DNA of 64,000 nucleotides from BD1-7 clade bacterium (GTDB lineage Bacteria > Pseudomonadota > Gammaproteobacteria > Pseudomonadales > DT-91): contig CACSIO010000045.1 in assembly GCA_902705865.1 (NCBI GenBank), forward strand, positions 230,917 through 294,916. The letters are read 5' to 3'. This document shows, in pieces, positions 35,487 to 44,908 of this stretch. Position 1 is the stretch's first letter. Each line of letters begins with the position of its first letter. The position numbers and the translations under genes are program-made. A model generated the notes under the pieces. The model made no database searches and was not told the DNA's origin. It saw only the letters and a list, made by a program, of their open reading frames with translations.

Positions 35487-36431
35487 CTATTCATTTTGAG
35501 GCTTTTTTGACGGATCTAACCCATAGCCTCGAAAGGCCGCTACAACAAATCGTTTAAACGAATCAAAACTTTCGCCGTATTGTTGTTTGTTCTCGTTGTA
35601 ATTTAGTGCAGCCCCTTTGATCAATTGGGCTCTTATTGTTCCGAAACTTTGGCAGACAGCGGCTCCAACGGGAATCTCGAGTTCATTGGCTGCCAATCCC
35701 GTGCGAATTTGATCGGGTTCTGCACCAATGGAGATGCCGACGCCGTCTTGTATTCGTGTTGTCATTGCTGGTATCGATTTTTCAAATACTCCGATGAGGT
35801 GTGTCATGGCCTGTGTAAGCTGCATGGCAGCATCTCGATTAACGCAAAAGAATACGATGCTGTCGGCCCGTTTGAGTAGTGGGCTCGCGAGCTTAATTCC
35901 ACAGATTTGATGGTTTGGGTGTTGCTGTTTGTACTGTAAAACCCACGCAATAAACTCTGGCGTTCGATCGAGACATGCGTTTGCATAAACGCGATATTGC
36001 GGTGAGAGAACACCGAGGTGGAAGTAGAGAAAATCTGAATAGATTTCGATCGGTAATTTACGTTTTGCTTCTATCGTGCTGATTACGTCAGAAAGTTTGA
36101 GGTCAGTGTATTGGAAGATTGCGCTCGACATTTGGGGGTCGCTTCGTAACAAGCGCCAAAGGTCTAGATAGAATCGTTTGAAATCCGATATTTTCATTCC
36201 TTTGCGATTGCTTGCTTGGGAGTAAATGGCATAAATTTTGGTATCGAGATTTTCCGGTTGAGACATTAAGTCCTCGCGTTCAAAAATATATTTGAGGAAT
36301 AACTCAAGTTCTTCATCCATATCACACGGCGTGTGCAGTGCTTCTTTTAAGGCAAGTTCTTCTGAAGAGGGCGCCGGCTTTTTGTAGGGCGCGTCGCGAT
36401 TTTTAGAAGCTTCTGATTTAACCTTAGGCAT
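35487..36431 (-). CDS. HopA1-like domain protein
   Basis: A 314-residue protein without signal peptide or membrane helix. After a Lys/Pro-rich N-terminus, the second half resembles the HopA1 effector family: SPQYRVYANACLDRTPEFIAW, then GIKLASPLLKRADSIVFFCVNRDAA, then SIPAMTTRIQDGVGISIGAEP. The family takes its name from a Pseudomonas syringae type III effector, and related domains (LxmY) occur in class V lanthipeptide synthesis, where they act on phosphorylated Ser/Thr. Neither a secretion system nor a lanthipeptide precursor is nearby, so the role is open. Its start codon is separated by about 180 bases from the divergent MFS gene. Confidence 0.5.
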   Translation of the reverse strand: MPKVKSEASKNRDAPYKKPAPSSEELALKEALHTPCDMDEELELFLKYIFEREDLMSQPENLDTKIYAIYSQASNRKGMKISDFKRFYLDLWRLLRSDPQMSSAIFQYTDLKLSDVISTIEAKRKLPIEIYSDFLYFHLGVLSPQYRVYANACLDRTPEFIAWVLQYKQQHPNHQICGIKLASPLLKRADSIVFFCVNRDAAMQLTQAMTHLIGVFEKSIPAMTTRIQDGVGISIGAEPDQIRTGLAANELEIPVGAAVCQSFGTIRAQLIKGAALNYNENKQQYGESFDSFKRFVVAAFRGYGLDPSKKPQNE

Positions 36432-36611
36432 GTGCAGATCCGTATTTGCTATTTGCGCTAGTTCCCTAGCGAGTGGACAATCAAAGCAGCTCCAGGTTCG
36501 AGGGACCAGATCGACGTTAACGTGAAGCCCGTCCGTTGGTTATTTTCCCCGAAAGCGGGATAGAATAGTGCCCTGTTTTGAAGACGACCCTCAGGGAAGA
36601 CGCGTAAACCT

Positions 36612-37943
36612 ATGGCTACCTCTAAAAATTCTCGCTCTGCTGTTCGGTATTGGGCGCTGTTTCTGTTGCTGATCGCGTACATTTTGTCGTTCATCGATCG
36701 TAATATCATGGCGATTCTTGTTGATCCTATTCGCGAAGACTTTCACATCTCGGATTTTGGCTATGGCTTATTGAACGGTGTCGCATTCACTTTTTTTTAT
36801 GCGTTTCTAGGTCTGCCGATTGGATATCTCGCCGATAGGCGATCACGTACCCGTATTATTGGCGTGGGAACGGCGGTTTGGAGTGTGATGACGTTCACCT
36901 GCGGCATGGCATCGGGCTTTGTCGGTTTGTTTGCTGCTCGTGTTGGCGTTGGAGTCGGGGAGGCGGCACTGTCGCCACCAGCACATTCTCTGCTTTCGGA
37001 TTATTTCAGCAAGCGACAGCTGCCGGTAGTGATGGCGATTTTTACACTGGGAATACCCGTAGGCATTGGTGTTTCATTCAGCTTGGGTGGCTATATCTAC
37101 GGGTATTTCGATGCCATGGGCGGCGCTGTATTGCCGTTTTTAGGAGACCTTAAACCCTGGCAGTTAACCTTTATGATGGTTGGTGCGCCTGGGCTGCTTT
37201 TGGCAGGTTTGATTTACATGCTGAAAGAGCCGGCTAGAACTGGCGTGATGGAAACTCGAACCGAGCTTGGTGTAAATGCAGCATTGGCTTTTTTTAAGCA
37301 GCATAAACGGGTTTATTTTTTCGTGTTTGCGGCAATCAGCGCCCTGTCGATTGTTGGTTACAGTTTAATGATGTGGTATGTGGCGCACATGAGTCGAGTT
37401 TATGATTTGCCGGCGTTTGAAATCAGCAAGACGTTTGGCCTGATTTACTTATTTTTCGGCTCTTTGGGTACGCTGGGAGGTGCGTGGTTGAGTGGCTTTC
37501 TGGGGCGTAAGGGGTATAAGGATGCCGGGATTCGAGTGCTACTAATTGTGGCAGTACTGTGGGTGGTTCCAGGTATTCTTGCGCCACAAATGCCAACGTT
37601 AACATCGGCTTTCATCATGGCTGCACCCTGTACCTTTTTCTTGAATGCTTTTTTTGGTGTGTCTATCGCCGCTGTTCAGGTCGTCACACCCAATCAATTG
37701 CGGGCTCAGGCGTCAGCTGTATTGCTGTTGATGGCCAATATTGCTGGTTTGGCGATTGGCCCTGCAATTGTTGGTCTGCTCAGTGACGACGTGTTCACCG
37801 GCGTGCAGTCACTCGGCAATGCTCTGAGTCTGGTTGCCGCAGTTTTTAGCCCGCTGGCCATTGTTTTAGTGATCTTTGCACTGAAGCCGTATCGCCAATT
37901 ACTGGAAGCATCAGAGCAATGGTCGCTAACGAACGATGACTAA
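36612..37943 (+). CDS. MFS transporter (Spns-like)
   Basis: A 443-residue inner-membrane permease with twelve predicted helices. Helix 1 carries SFIDRNIMAILVDPIREDF, then helix 2 and loop 2-3 GLPIGYLADRRSRTRIIG, the signature of the MFS cytoplasmic loop. ARVGVGVGEAALSPPAHSLLSDYF follows in helices 4-5. This subgroup is annotated as spinster-like and often lies near degradation genes for aromatic or steroid compounds. No such genes are adjacent here, and the substrate is unknown. Confidence 0.85.
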   Translation: MATSKNSRSAVRYWALFLLLIAYILSFIDRNIMAILVDPIREDFHISDFGYGLLNGVAFTFFYAFLGLPIGYLADRRSRTRIIGVGTAVWSVMTFTCGMASGFVGLFAARVGVGVGEAALSPPAHSLLSDYFSKRQLPVVMAIFTLGIPVGIGVSFSLGGYIYGYFDAMGGAVLPFLGDLKPWQLTFMMVGAPGLLLAGLIYMLKEPARTGVMETRTELGVNAALAFFKQHKRVYFFVFAAISALSIVGYSLMMWYVAHMSRVYDLPAFEISKTFGLIYLFFGSLGTLGGAWLSGFLGRKGYKDAGIRVLLIVAVLWVVPGILAPQMPTLTSAFIMAAPCTFFLNAFFGVSIAAVQVVTPNQLRAQASAVLLLMANIAGLAIGPAIVGLLSDDVFTGVQSLGNALSLVAAVFSPLAIVLVIFALKPYRQLLEASEQWSLTNDD

Positions 37944-37997
37944 TGCACGGTGCAGAAAGCATCGTTCCTTGATTGTTTGAATGCCGGAGTACAGAGC

Positions 37998-38477
37998 TTA
38001 GAGCTTCTCTGCTGGAAGATGCCCACGAACCACATTGAGAACATCCTCCTGTGTTTGTGGGCCAAGTAAGGTTGCTGTGACCTTGCCCTCAGGATCGATA
38101 ACCACGGTCGTTGGCAGTACTTTCGGAAACGCGTAGTTATAGTGTTCATGAAAATTTGCGAGTGCGACCGGAAACGCAACGTCAAGCTTGCTAGCGTCTT
38201 TGGCGATTTGTTCGGCTGGCTTCTTGTCGTAGTTGATGCCAATGACGTTTACATCGTCGTTCGACTGGTTCAATTCGTTGAGCTCGGGTATTTCTTCAAT
38301 GCAGGGTTTGCACCACGCAGCCCAGTAATTCACCACTAACCATTGGCCAGAGTAATCGTTATAGTGCCCTGGTTTACCCGTGGCGTAATTAAAATCCGGC
38401 TCACTGCTGCAAGCTGAAAGACACAGCGTTAGCGCGATAGGGCCGAGTAAACATTGTATAAATCGTTGCAAGGGCAT
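37998..38477 (-). CDS. TlpA-type thioredoxin-like lipoprotein
   Basis: A 159-residue lipid-anchored thioredoxin-fold protein. A short signal peptide ends in LSAC (lipidated Cys about residue 23), then the fold begins with the active site AAWCKPC followed by IEEIPELNEL. The cis-Pro lies in KVLPTTVVID. TlpA/ResA-type proteins reduce periplasmic thiols, for example in cytochrome maturation. The ATG at 38477 gives a compact signal; another ATG eight codons upstream is possible. It is divergent from arsC. Confidence 0.8.
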   Translation of the reverse strand: MPLQRFIQCLLGPIALTLCLSACSSEPDFNYATGKPGHYNDYSGQWLVVNYWAAWCKPCIEEIPELNELNQSNDDVNVIGINYDKKPAEQIAKDASKLDVAFPVALANFHEHYNYAFPKVLPTTVVIDPEGKVTATLLGPQTQEDVLNVVRGHLPAEKL

Positions 38478-38552
38478 TCTTTGGGTCGAGGATCTTTGCA
38501 TCTTTGTTATAATCGCCGCTTTGTTTTGTCGTAGTAAAAAGGTTTAACGACT

Positions 38553-39589
<1,037 letters not shown>

Positions 39590-39595
39590 CGCTGA

Positions 39596-39973
39596 ATGGC
39601 TAATTTTGAATCTAAATCTGATCTGGCGTTCAAGGCCACGATGGCTGGCTATTTTTTACAGCTGGTTATTGTTGTGTTGTCGACCACGGTATTGGTGCCC
39701 ACGCATAAATCACCTAACTTGGTGATCTGCGTGCTGTCGTTGATTCCGCTATTGATCCTACTGCCCTGGTTGATCAAACGAAATATTCGTGCCCATATCT
39801 GGTTATGTTTTATCGTTTTGGGCTACTTTTTGCCAGCAGTGCTGCACGCTTTTATTCCTCAATATGGCTGGCTTCCATATGTTGAAGTCGCAAACCTTAT
39901 CTATTTGTTTATCGTTGCGATGTTGTTCGCACGATGGGAACAAAAACGTTATCAGATATCTGTAACACGCTGA
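39596..39973 (+). CDS. DUF2069 membrane protein
   Basis: A 125-residue inner-membrane protein with four predicted helices (about 13-35, 42-58, 65-85, 97-115). The layout and the segment YVEVANLIYLFIVAMLFARWEQKRY fit the DUF2069 family. Its function is unknown. The start lies six bases after the wrbA stop, so the two are co-transcribed; the same order is found in Pseudomonas. Confidence 0.8.
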   Translation: MANFESKSDLAFKATMAGYFLQLVIVVLSTTVLVPTHKSPNLVICVLSLIPLLILLPWLIKRNIRAHIWLCFIVLGYFLPAVLHAFIPQYGWLPYVEVANLIYLFIVAMLFARWEQKRYQISVTR

Positions 39974-40016
39974 GGCCCGGCGTTACACGACGGGCAGTGT
40001 GTAGCCGCAAGCAATG

Positions 40017-40334
40017 CTAGTTGCTGCCGGATTCTACTGGGTTATTGAGTTTCCAAGCTTCAAATCCACCGTCAATGCTATACACATCATCGAAGCCTTT
40101 TTCGTGTAAAAACTGCGCCGCTGATTGGCTCGAATTACCGTGATAGCAACAGACCATCAGGGGTTTGTCTAAATCAGCTGATTCGATGTATTGCTGCAGA
40201 TTGTGCTGGCCCAGATGAAAGGACCCCGGAATGTGGCCGGCTGCAAATGAGGCTTCGTCACGGATATCAACGAATTGAATGTCTTCGGATTCGTTCATTG
40301 ATTGAACGTCGGAAACAGAGATGCGTTTGAACAT
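40017..40334 (-). CDS. glpE: Thiosulfate sulfurtransferase GlpE (single-domain rhodanese)
   Basis: A 105-residue rhodanese. The active-site loop CCYHGNSSQSAA contains the persulphide-forming Cys, and the domain ends with the CH2 motif region SIDGGFEAWK. The length and the YHGNSS loop match GlpE. It would transfer sulphur from thiosulphate to cyanide or thioredoxin in vitro; its physiological acceptor is not known. It is divergent from tmcA, with repeated GTGAT half-sites in between. Confidence 0.88.
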   Translation of the reverse strand: MFKRISVSDVQSMNESEDIQFVDIRDEASFAAGHIPGSFHLGQHNLQQYIESADLDKPLMVCCYHGNSSQSAAQFLHEKGFDDVYSIDGGFEAWKLNNPVESGSN

Positions 40335-40451
40335 ATCAAAGGTGTACTGTAGTGATTGTATTATTGATTATATCACTGCAAGTAAACTTCGATAATGGGT
40401 AGAGCCCATTGTTATGACTCAACAACCCTGAGTAAGGTGATATATCACGCT
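40335..40451. promoter_or_regulatory. Divergent glpE/tmcA spacer with repeated GTGAT half-sites
   Basis: The spacer holds a perfect 12-bp palindrome, GTGATATATCAC (40437-40448), just before the tmcA start at 40452. It also holds AGTGAT (40351-40356) and ATATCACT (40370-40377) as a spaced inverted pair, and a small hairpin AATGGG-TAGAG-CCCATT (40394-40410). The repeated half-site suggests one protein binding between the two genes; which one is unknown. Confidence 0.4.
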
Positions 40452-42614
40452 ATGAATAAGCCCTGGGATGATAATCAACAGCTACATGATTTGCTGGCGG
40501 CCGTGCGTGCTAGCCAGCATCGTTTGTTGGTGCATTTTCAGGGAAGCAGTGATTGGGCCAAGGTGCTGATTGAGGAATGGTTTGGCAGTGAGAAACCATT
40601 GTATCTTGATAGCCTTCCGCCGCGACGCGTCCGCCAACTTTTAGGCACCGAGCAACAAGCACTGGTTGTCGATGCTTGGAAAGGTTTTAACCCGAATATG
40701 CTAGGTATTGCGAGCCCAACAATAAAAGCGGGCGGGTTTCTGATAGTGATAACGCCCTCGCTAGCATCGTGGCCACAGTATTCCGATCCGGATTATGCGC
40801 GAATGTTGGTTGACGGTGAGCCCTTATCGACGATTTCAGGTAGGTTTGTTCGATTTACCGGAGCAATACTTGATAACGATCCGAAGATATTACGGGTCAT
40901 TGAAGACGGAGCACAGACGCAACTACCTGAGCATTCATGGCCAAAAAGGTCATCCGATGCTCACTTTTTTGACCAGCGCACGGCTATTGATGCAATTGCA
41001 CGTGTTGCGACAGGGCACGGCCGGCGTCCATTGGTATTAACGGCTGACCGTGGGCGTGGTAAAACCGCCGCGCTTGGATTTGCCTGTGCTGAGTTGATGC
41101 AAGGCGAGAATGCGCGGCAGCTATTGGTGACTGCGCCGGTGTACGATGCAGTGGCTTGTTTATTCAGGCATTGTGCTGAGTCTTTGGGAATTGTTTTCGA
41201 GGCGCAACGTCACCTTACATTTGGTCATTCCGAATTGGTTTTTATGCCACTTGATCAAATCTTGGATGAGCAACCACCGGCTTCATTGTTGGTGGTTGAT
41301 GAGGCCGCGGCGGTACCGACAGGGCATTTGAATGCGTTGTCAGATATCTATAACCGTTTGGTTTTTTCTTCCACCGTTCATGGTTATGAAGGTAACGGTC
41401 GTGGTTTTGCGTTACGGTTTCAGGATCAACTTCTTTCGTCATATCCACAAACACGCCAGATTGAATTAACCCAACCTATTCGTTTCGCAGAAAACGATCC
41501 CGTTGAGGCGATTGTTAATCGGATTCTGTTGCTGGGTGGGGTAGCGCCTAAAGCAGCGAGTAAATCCTCCGTGACCGGGTTTTACCAGGTAGATAGAGAT
41601 CAGTTGGTCGATCAGCCTGATGAGTTGGCAACGATTTTCAATCTCTTGCTAGAGGCGCACTATCAAACCAGTCCGGATGATTTGAGGATTATGTTAGATC
41701 ACCCGGACGTCAGTATTTGGGTGTACCGGCAGCAAAACCCAATGGGCAGTGGTAGTGAAGTCTCAGGAGTTGTTCTGCTCATGCGTGAAGGTGGGTTCGA
41801 TACGTCTGATTGCGATTTATTATCGCGCAGCCAGCGTCGGTTTCGCGGCCATCTTTTGCCGCAATCCATTGCATCTATCGGATTTTCTGAGGCATTGCCT
41901 GCGACGTTTTTCAGGGTGATGCGCATCGCGGTGTCAGCTGAATATCGGCGCCAGAAGATCGCATCTACCATGTTAACAATGATTGAGACGCAGTTGAATC
42001 AGGATCGCGACAGTTCGCCGTCCAGTGCTCGATCAGGTGTGTTTATTGGTGCGAGTTTTTCATGTGACCGCTCATTGTTAGGTTTTTGGCAGGCATGTGG
42101 CTATCAGCCGGTGCGCCTGGGAGTCAGTCGGGAATCTGCGAGTGGTCAGTATGCTGCGGTGGTTATCAAATCCCTCGATGACGCTGCTTTTGATATGCAA
42201 AAACGCTGGCGTAAAGTATTTTACCACAATTTAGGTTATCAGTTGCTTACCTCGCACCGTTCACTCGATGCGGCAATGATCCCGCTACTTTATCAGCAGA
42301 GTTCGATGGATTTAGAGTCTCTTGATACGGACGTTGTGCATCAGCTAAACGCCTATGTTGCAGCACGTTGCAGCTTCGAGGTGGCGGCGCCTTGCTTGCA
42401 GCGCGCGCTGGTTTTCTGGTTGTCTTGCTCCGACTGCGTTGGTAATTGCCCTGAAGGTTTGAATGAGTCTGTGGCGTTGCTGCTGCAAGGGCAAAGCTGG
42501 CATTCGGTCGCAAAGAATTTTGACCATAGTGGCCGAAAAGCCGTTGAAACGAAGGTGCGCCGATTTATCGCTGGTATTGACGAGTCTATCGCAGATAATA
42601 TCTTGCAACGCTAA
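40452..42614 (+). CDS. tmcA: tRNA(Met) cytidine acetyltransferase TmcA
   Basis: A 720-residue enzyme that forms N4-acetylcytidine at the wobble position of elongator tRNA-Met using ATP and acetyl-CoA. The N-terminal DUF1726 domain is followed by a RecD-like helicase domain, with Walker A TADRGRGKTAAL at about 196-207 and Walker B LLVVDEAAAVP. A GNAT acetyltransferase domain follows (VMRIAVSAEYRRQKIASTM), then a tRNA-binding tail. The ATG at 40452 is chosen to leave the palindrome outside the gene; an ATG 19 codons upstream (40395) without a ribosome binding site is the alternative. Confidence 0.9.
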   Translation: MNKPWDDNQQLHDLLAAVRASQHRLLVHFQGSSDWAKVLIEEWFGSEKPLYLDSLPPRRVRQLLGTEQQALVVDAWKGFNPNMLGIASPTIKAGGFLIVITPSLASWPQYSDPDYARMLVDGEPLSTISGRFVRFTGAILDNDPKILRVIEDGAQTQLPEHSWPKRSSDAHFFDQRTAIDAIARVATGHGRRPLVLTADRGRGKTAALGFACAELMQGENARQLLVTAPVYDAVACLFRHCAESLGIVFEAQRHLTFGHSELVFMPLDQILDEQPPASLLVVDEAAAVPTGHLNALSDIYNRLVFSSTVHGYEGNGRGFALRFQDQLLSSYPQTRQIELTQPIRFAENDPVEAIVNRILLLGGVAPKAASKSSVTGFYQVDRDQLVDQPDELATIFNLLLEAHYQTSPDDLRIMLDHPDVSIWVYRQQNPMGSGSEVSGVVLLMREGGFDTSDCDLLSRSQRRFRGHLLPQSIASIGFSEALPATFFRVMRIAVSAEYRRQKIASTMLTMIETQLNQDRDSSPSSARSGVFIGASFSCDRSLLGFWQACGYQPVRLGVSRESASGQYAAVVIKSLDDAAFDMQKRWRKVFYHNLGYQLLTSHRSLDAAMIPLLYQQSSMDLESLDTDVVHQLNAYVAARCSFEVAAPCLQRALVFWLSCSDCVGNCPEGLNESVALLLQGQSWHSVAKNFDHSGRKAVETKVRRFIAGIDESIADNILQR

Positions 42615-42671
42615 TTCATATCAGGCTACAAACGCTAAGTTTGCGCCCATTAACTGAACAGGAGTCAAATC

Positions 42672-43061
42672 ATGGCGAGTGTATTTACCCAAATTATGGC
42701 GGGTCAGATCCCGGGTAACTTTGTTTGGGAAGATGATGAGTGTGTTGCCATCATGACGATTCAGCCACTGCGAGAGGGTCATTTGTTAGTTATTCCACGG
42801 CAAGAGATTGATCATTGGGATGATTTGCCCGACGCGTTGGCTAGCCACCTTTTTTTGGTCGCTAAAAAATTGGCCAAAGCGTTGAAAACTGCGTTCCCAT
42901 GCCAGCGTGTTGGAATGATGATTGCCGGCTTGGAAGTTCCTCATACCCATTTGCATGTTGTTCCACTGGATACGATGGCAGATTTGGATATGAGCAAGTT
43001 GGAATTTGCTGATCCGGAATCGTTGGCGGCTGCGGCTGAGAAGATTCGTCAGGCACTATAA
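42672..43061 (+). CDS. HIT-family nucleotide-binding protein
   Basis: A 129-residue histidine-triad protein. The motif reads HTHLHVVPL at about residues 97-105, with the nucleophilic middle His present. The N-terminal part carries the usual QPLREGHLLVIPR. Family members hydrolyse nucleoside phosphoramidates or dinucleotides, including aminoacyl-AMP by-products. It starts 57 bases after tmcA and 25 bases before mlaA on the same strand, so the three may share a transcript. No closer function can be given. Confidence 0.85.
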   Translation: MASVFTQIMAGQIPGNFVWEDDECVAIMTIQPLREGHLLVIPRQEIDHWDDLPDALASHLFLVAKKLAKALKTAFPCQRVGMMIAGLEVPHTHLHVVPLDTMADLDMSKLEFADPESLAAAAEKIRQAL

Positions 43062-43085
43062 GCAAGTATAAAAGGGAAAAGGTTG

Positions 43086-43862
43086 ATGCAAGTACCTGTT
43101 ATTTTATTGCTGTTGGGTTTGAGCTTTTCAAGTTTCGGTTTTGCCGGAGATGCTGTGGTAGATCGTGATGCTGCTGAATATGCGGTTGATCCGGAGACTG
43201 TGAAGGCGTTTGAATCAGTTGACCCATGGGAATCATTCAATCGCCAGATGTTTAAATTCAACATGATGGCGGATACCTATTTCCTTAAGCCTGTCTCACA
43301 GGGCTATCGTTTTGTGATGCCTACATTTGCCTATCGTGGCGTCAATAATATCTTCGTTAACGTCGAAGAAATACCGACGTCAGCATATGCCATTTTACAG
43401 GGGAAGCCGAAGAGTACCGGCAATGCAATCGGTCGTTTCTTGATTAATTTCACATTAGGTTTTTTCGGCGCGTTTGACGTTGCTACCCAGTTGGGTTTGA
43501 AGCGTCAGCCTGAAGATTTTGGTCAAACTCTGGCCGTATGGGGCGTTCCCGAAGGGCCTTATGTGGTTGTACCTTTGTTGGGCCCCAAAACAGTTCGTAG
43601 CGGCGTGGGTACCGCCGTGGATGTTGTTGCAGACCCGATTTATGTCGATGACGTTGCTTTGCGTAATTCGCTATTTGCATTGCGATTTGTCGATAAACGC
43701 GCCAATTTGCTGGAAGGCGAAGAGCTGATCACTGGCGATCCTTATGTCTTTGTGCGCGATGCGTATCTGCAGTATCGAGAATATCTCATTAAAGATGGCA
43801 AGGTTGAGGATACTTTTGATACCGAGCAATTTGATGAGGACACTGATTGGCTTGAAGAGTGA
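43086..43862 (+). CDS. mlaA: MlaA/VacJ-family phospholipid transport protein, without a lipobox
   Basis: A 258-residue envelope protein of the Mla system that removes phospholipid from the outer leaflet of the outer membrane. The core is typical: DPWESFNRQMFKFNMMADTYFLKPV, then YRGVNNIFVNVEEIPTSAYAILQGK and DFGQTLAVWGVPEGPYVVVPLLGP. A signal peptide (about 1-20, ending FGFAG) is present, but no Cys follows, so it does not look lipidated, unlike E. coli MlaA. The C-terminus is acidic. The ATG at 43086 has AAAAGG upstream; a TTG one codon earlier is in frame. The mlaBCDEF genes are not in the window. Confidence 0.85.
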   Translation: MQVPVILLLLGLSFSSFGFAGDAVVDRDAAEYAVDPETVKAFESVDPWESFNRQMFKFNMMADTYFLKPVSQGYRFVMPTFAYRGVNNIFVNVEEIPTSAYAILQGKPKSTGNAIGRFLINFTLGFFGAFDVATQLGLKRQPEDFGQTLAVWGVPEGPYVVVPLLGPKTVRSGVGTAVDVVADPIYVDDVALRNSLFALRFVDKRANLLEGEELITGDPYVFVRDAYLQYREYLIKDGKVEDTFDTEQFDEDTDWLEE

Positions 43863-44015
43863 GTGGCGTCAGTGGCTATCGATATGATTTGGTTTGGTTT
43901 GCTTGGGTGGCGAGTAGAGACTCGAGTAAGAAAAGAGGATTCTTCGATCGAGTGGGGTTCGCTGGCAGCGGGCGAAATTAACCGCATTCAGTGCATCTCT
44001 TCATATACAAAAAGA

Positions 44016-44046
44016 GACTCGGCATTTTAAAATGCGTGGCGAGTTT
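44016..44046 (+). terminator. Stem-loop downstream of mlaA
   Basis: GACTCG-GCATTTT pairs with AAAATGC-(GTGG)-CGAGT and is followed by TTTTC. The bulge makes it imperfect. It lies about 150 bases after the mlaA stop in the convergent spacer with the PilZ gene; otherwise that 311-base spacer holds nothing I recognise. Confidence 0.5.
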
Positions 44047-44173
44047 TCTAGCTAAAAGTGCTATCTCGGCGCTGCCGATTTTCGGTAAAACGCCAGTCGA
44101 AAGTTCGTTGCATTCGCTGTTTTTAAATCGCGGAGATGACGGATGCATAACGCCTGGCGATAGATTTTTGGGC

Positions 44174-44476
44174 TTACTCTGCCTGAAATTTGATTGCAGT
44201 CAGGTAGAGTTTGTCATCGCGAACGACGCGGATGATTTCGCCTGAGGCTTCAAATTCGCCAACAGACTCATCAGTTAGAGAAATATCCAACAAAGTGCCG
44301 ACTTTCACGTGCTCACTCAATTGCACCAACATACCTGAAGTGCTGAGATTGCAGCAGCGACCGGTAACCGTTGTAGCGTCTTCTTTGTCTACCAGAGTGA
44401 CATCACAGTGAAGAGGAATCCGTTTTTCGCTGCGCTTTTCGGTATAGTTATTATTCGCGTTGTTATCTGTGGCCAT
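44174..44476 (-). CDS. PilZ-domain protein (cyclic-di-GMP binding)
   Basis: A 100-residue single PilZ domain. The first c-di-GMP motif RSEKR is at about 14-18 and the second, NLSTSG, at about 43-48, both intact, so binding is expected. Such stand-alone proteins link c-di-GMP to motility or surface polysaccharide. It is divergent from the HsbR-like gene, which also belongs to surface-lifestyle signalling in Pseudomonas. The partner is unknown. Confidence 0.85.
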   Translation of the reverse strand: MATDNNANNNYTEKRSEKRIPLHCDVTLVDKEDATTVTGRCCNLSTSGMLVQLSEHVKVGTLLDISLTDESVGEFEASGEIIRVVRDDKLYLTAIKFQAE

Positions 44477-44908
44477 CGTACGTCTCGTTCAAATCAACTA
44501 TTAACCTGACAATCAACCGAATTCTATCTGAGCCCCTGTGCTCCGGAATCCGATTATACGCCATAGAAATGCATCGTATGCAGGCATCAAATGGTATTGA
44601 AGTGATACCTCATCGATTCTTCTGTCGCCAGCTTTTTACACTACTAGTGTGCCGCTTTGATCTACGTTGCTGCAGCTTTTACCGCTAGCTGAACCGGCTT
44701 TCAGTCCAGTATATCAGACATTCGACAAAGTTTGGTGCCATGATGTCTTTAGCCATAGCATTCTTAATCGTGTTAGCAGGATCTGGGGCACATTTTTGTT
44801 ACCCGGTATTTATTGGCGTTAACTATCAAGTCTGTGTTGTGGTGTCTCGTTTAACAGTTCCCATACTATCATCTGCTGTACACGGGGTAACAGCGGGGCG
44901 GGTCTACC
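44477..44908. other. Spacer between the PilZ and HsbR-like genes
   Basis: This 432-base divergent spacer must hold the promoters of both genes. I see no confident promoter pair, repeat or operator. A weak 82-codon open frame begins at 44740 but runs into the HsbR-like gene in another frame and has no ribosome binding site. Confidence 0.3.

Noticed and set aside
35487-36431. Naming the HopA1-like protein a secreted type III effector
   Set aside because: No secretion apparatus, chaperone or hrp-type promoter is visible, and the family occurs outside secretion systems.
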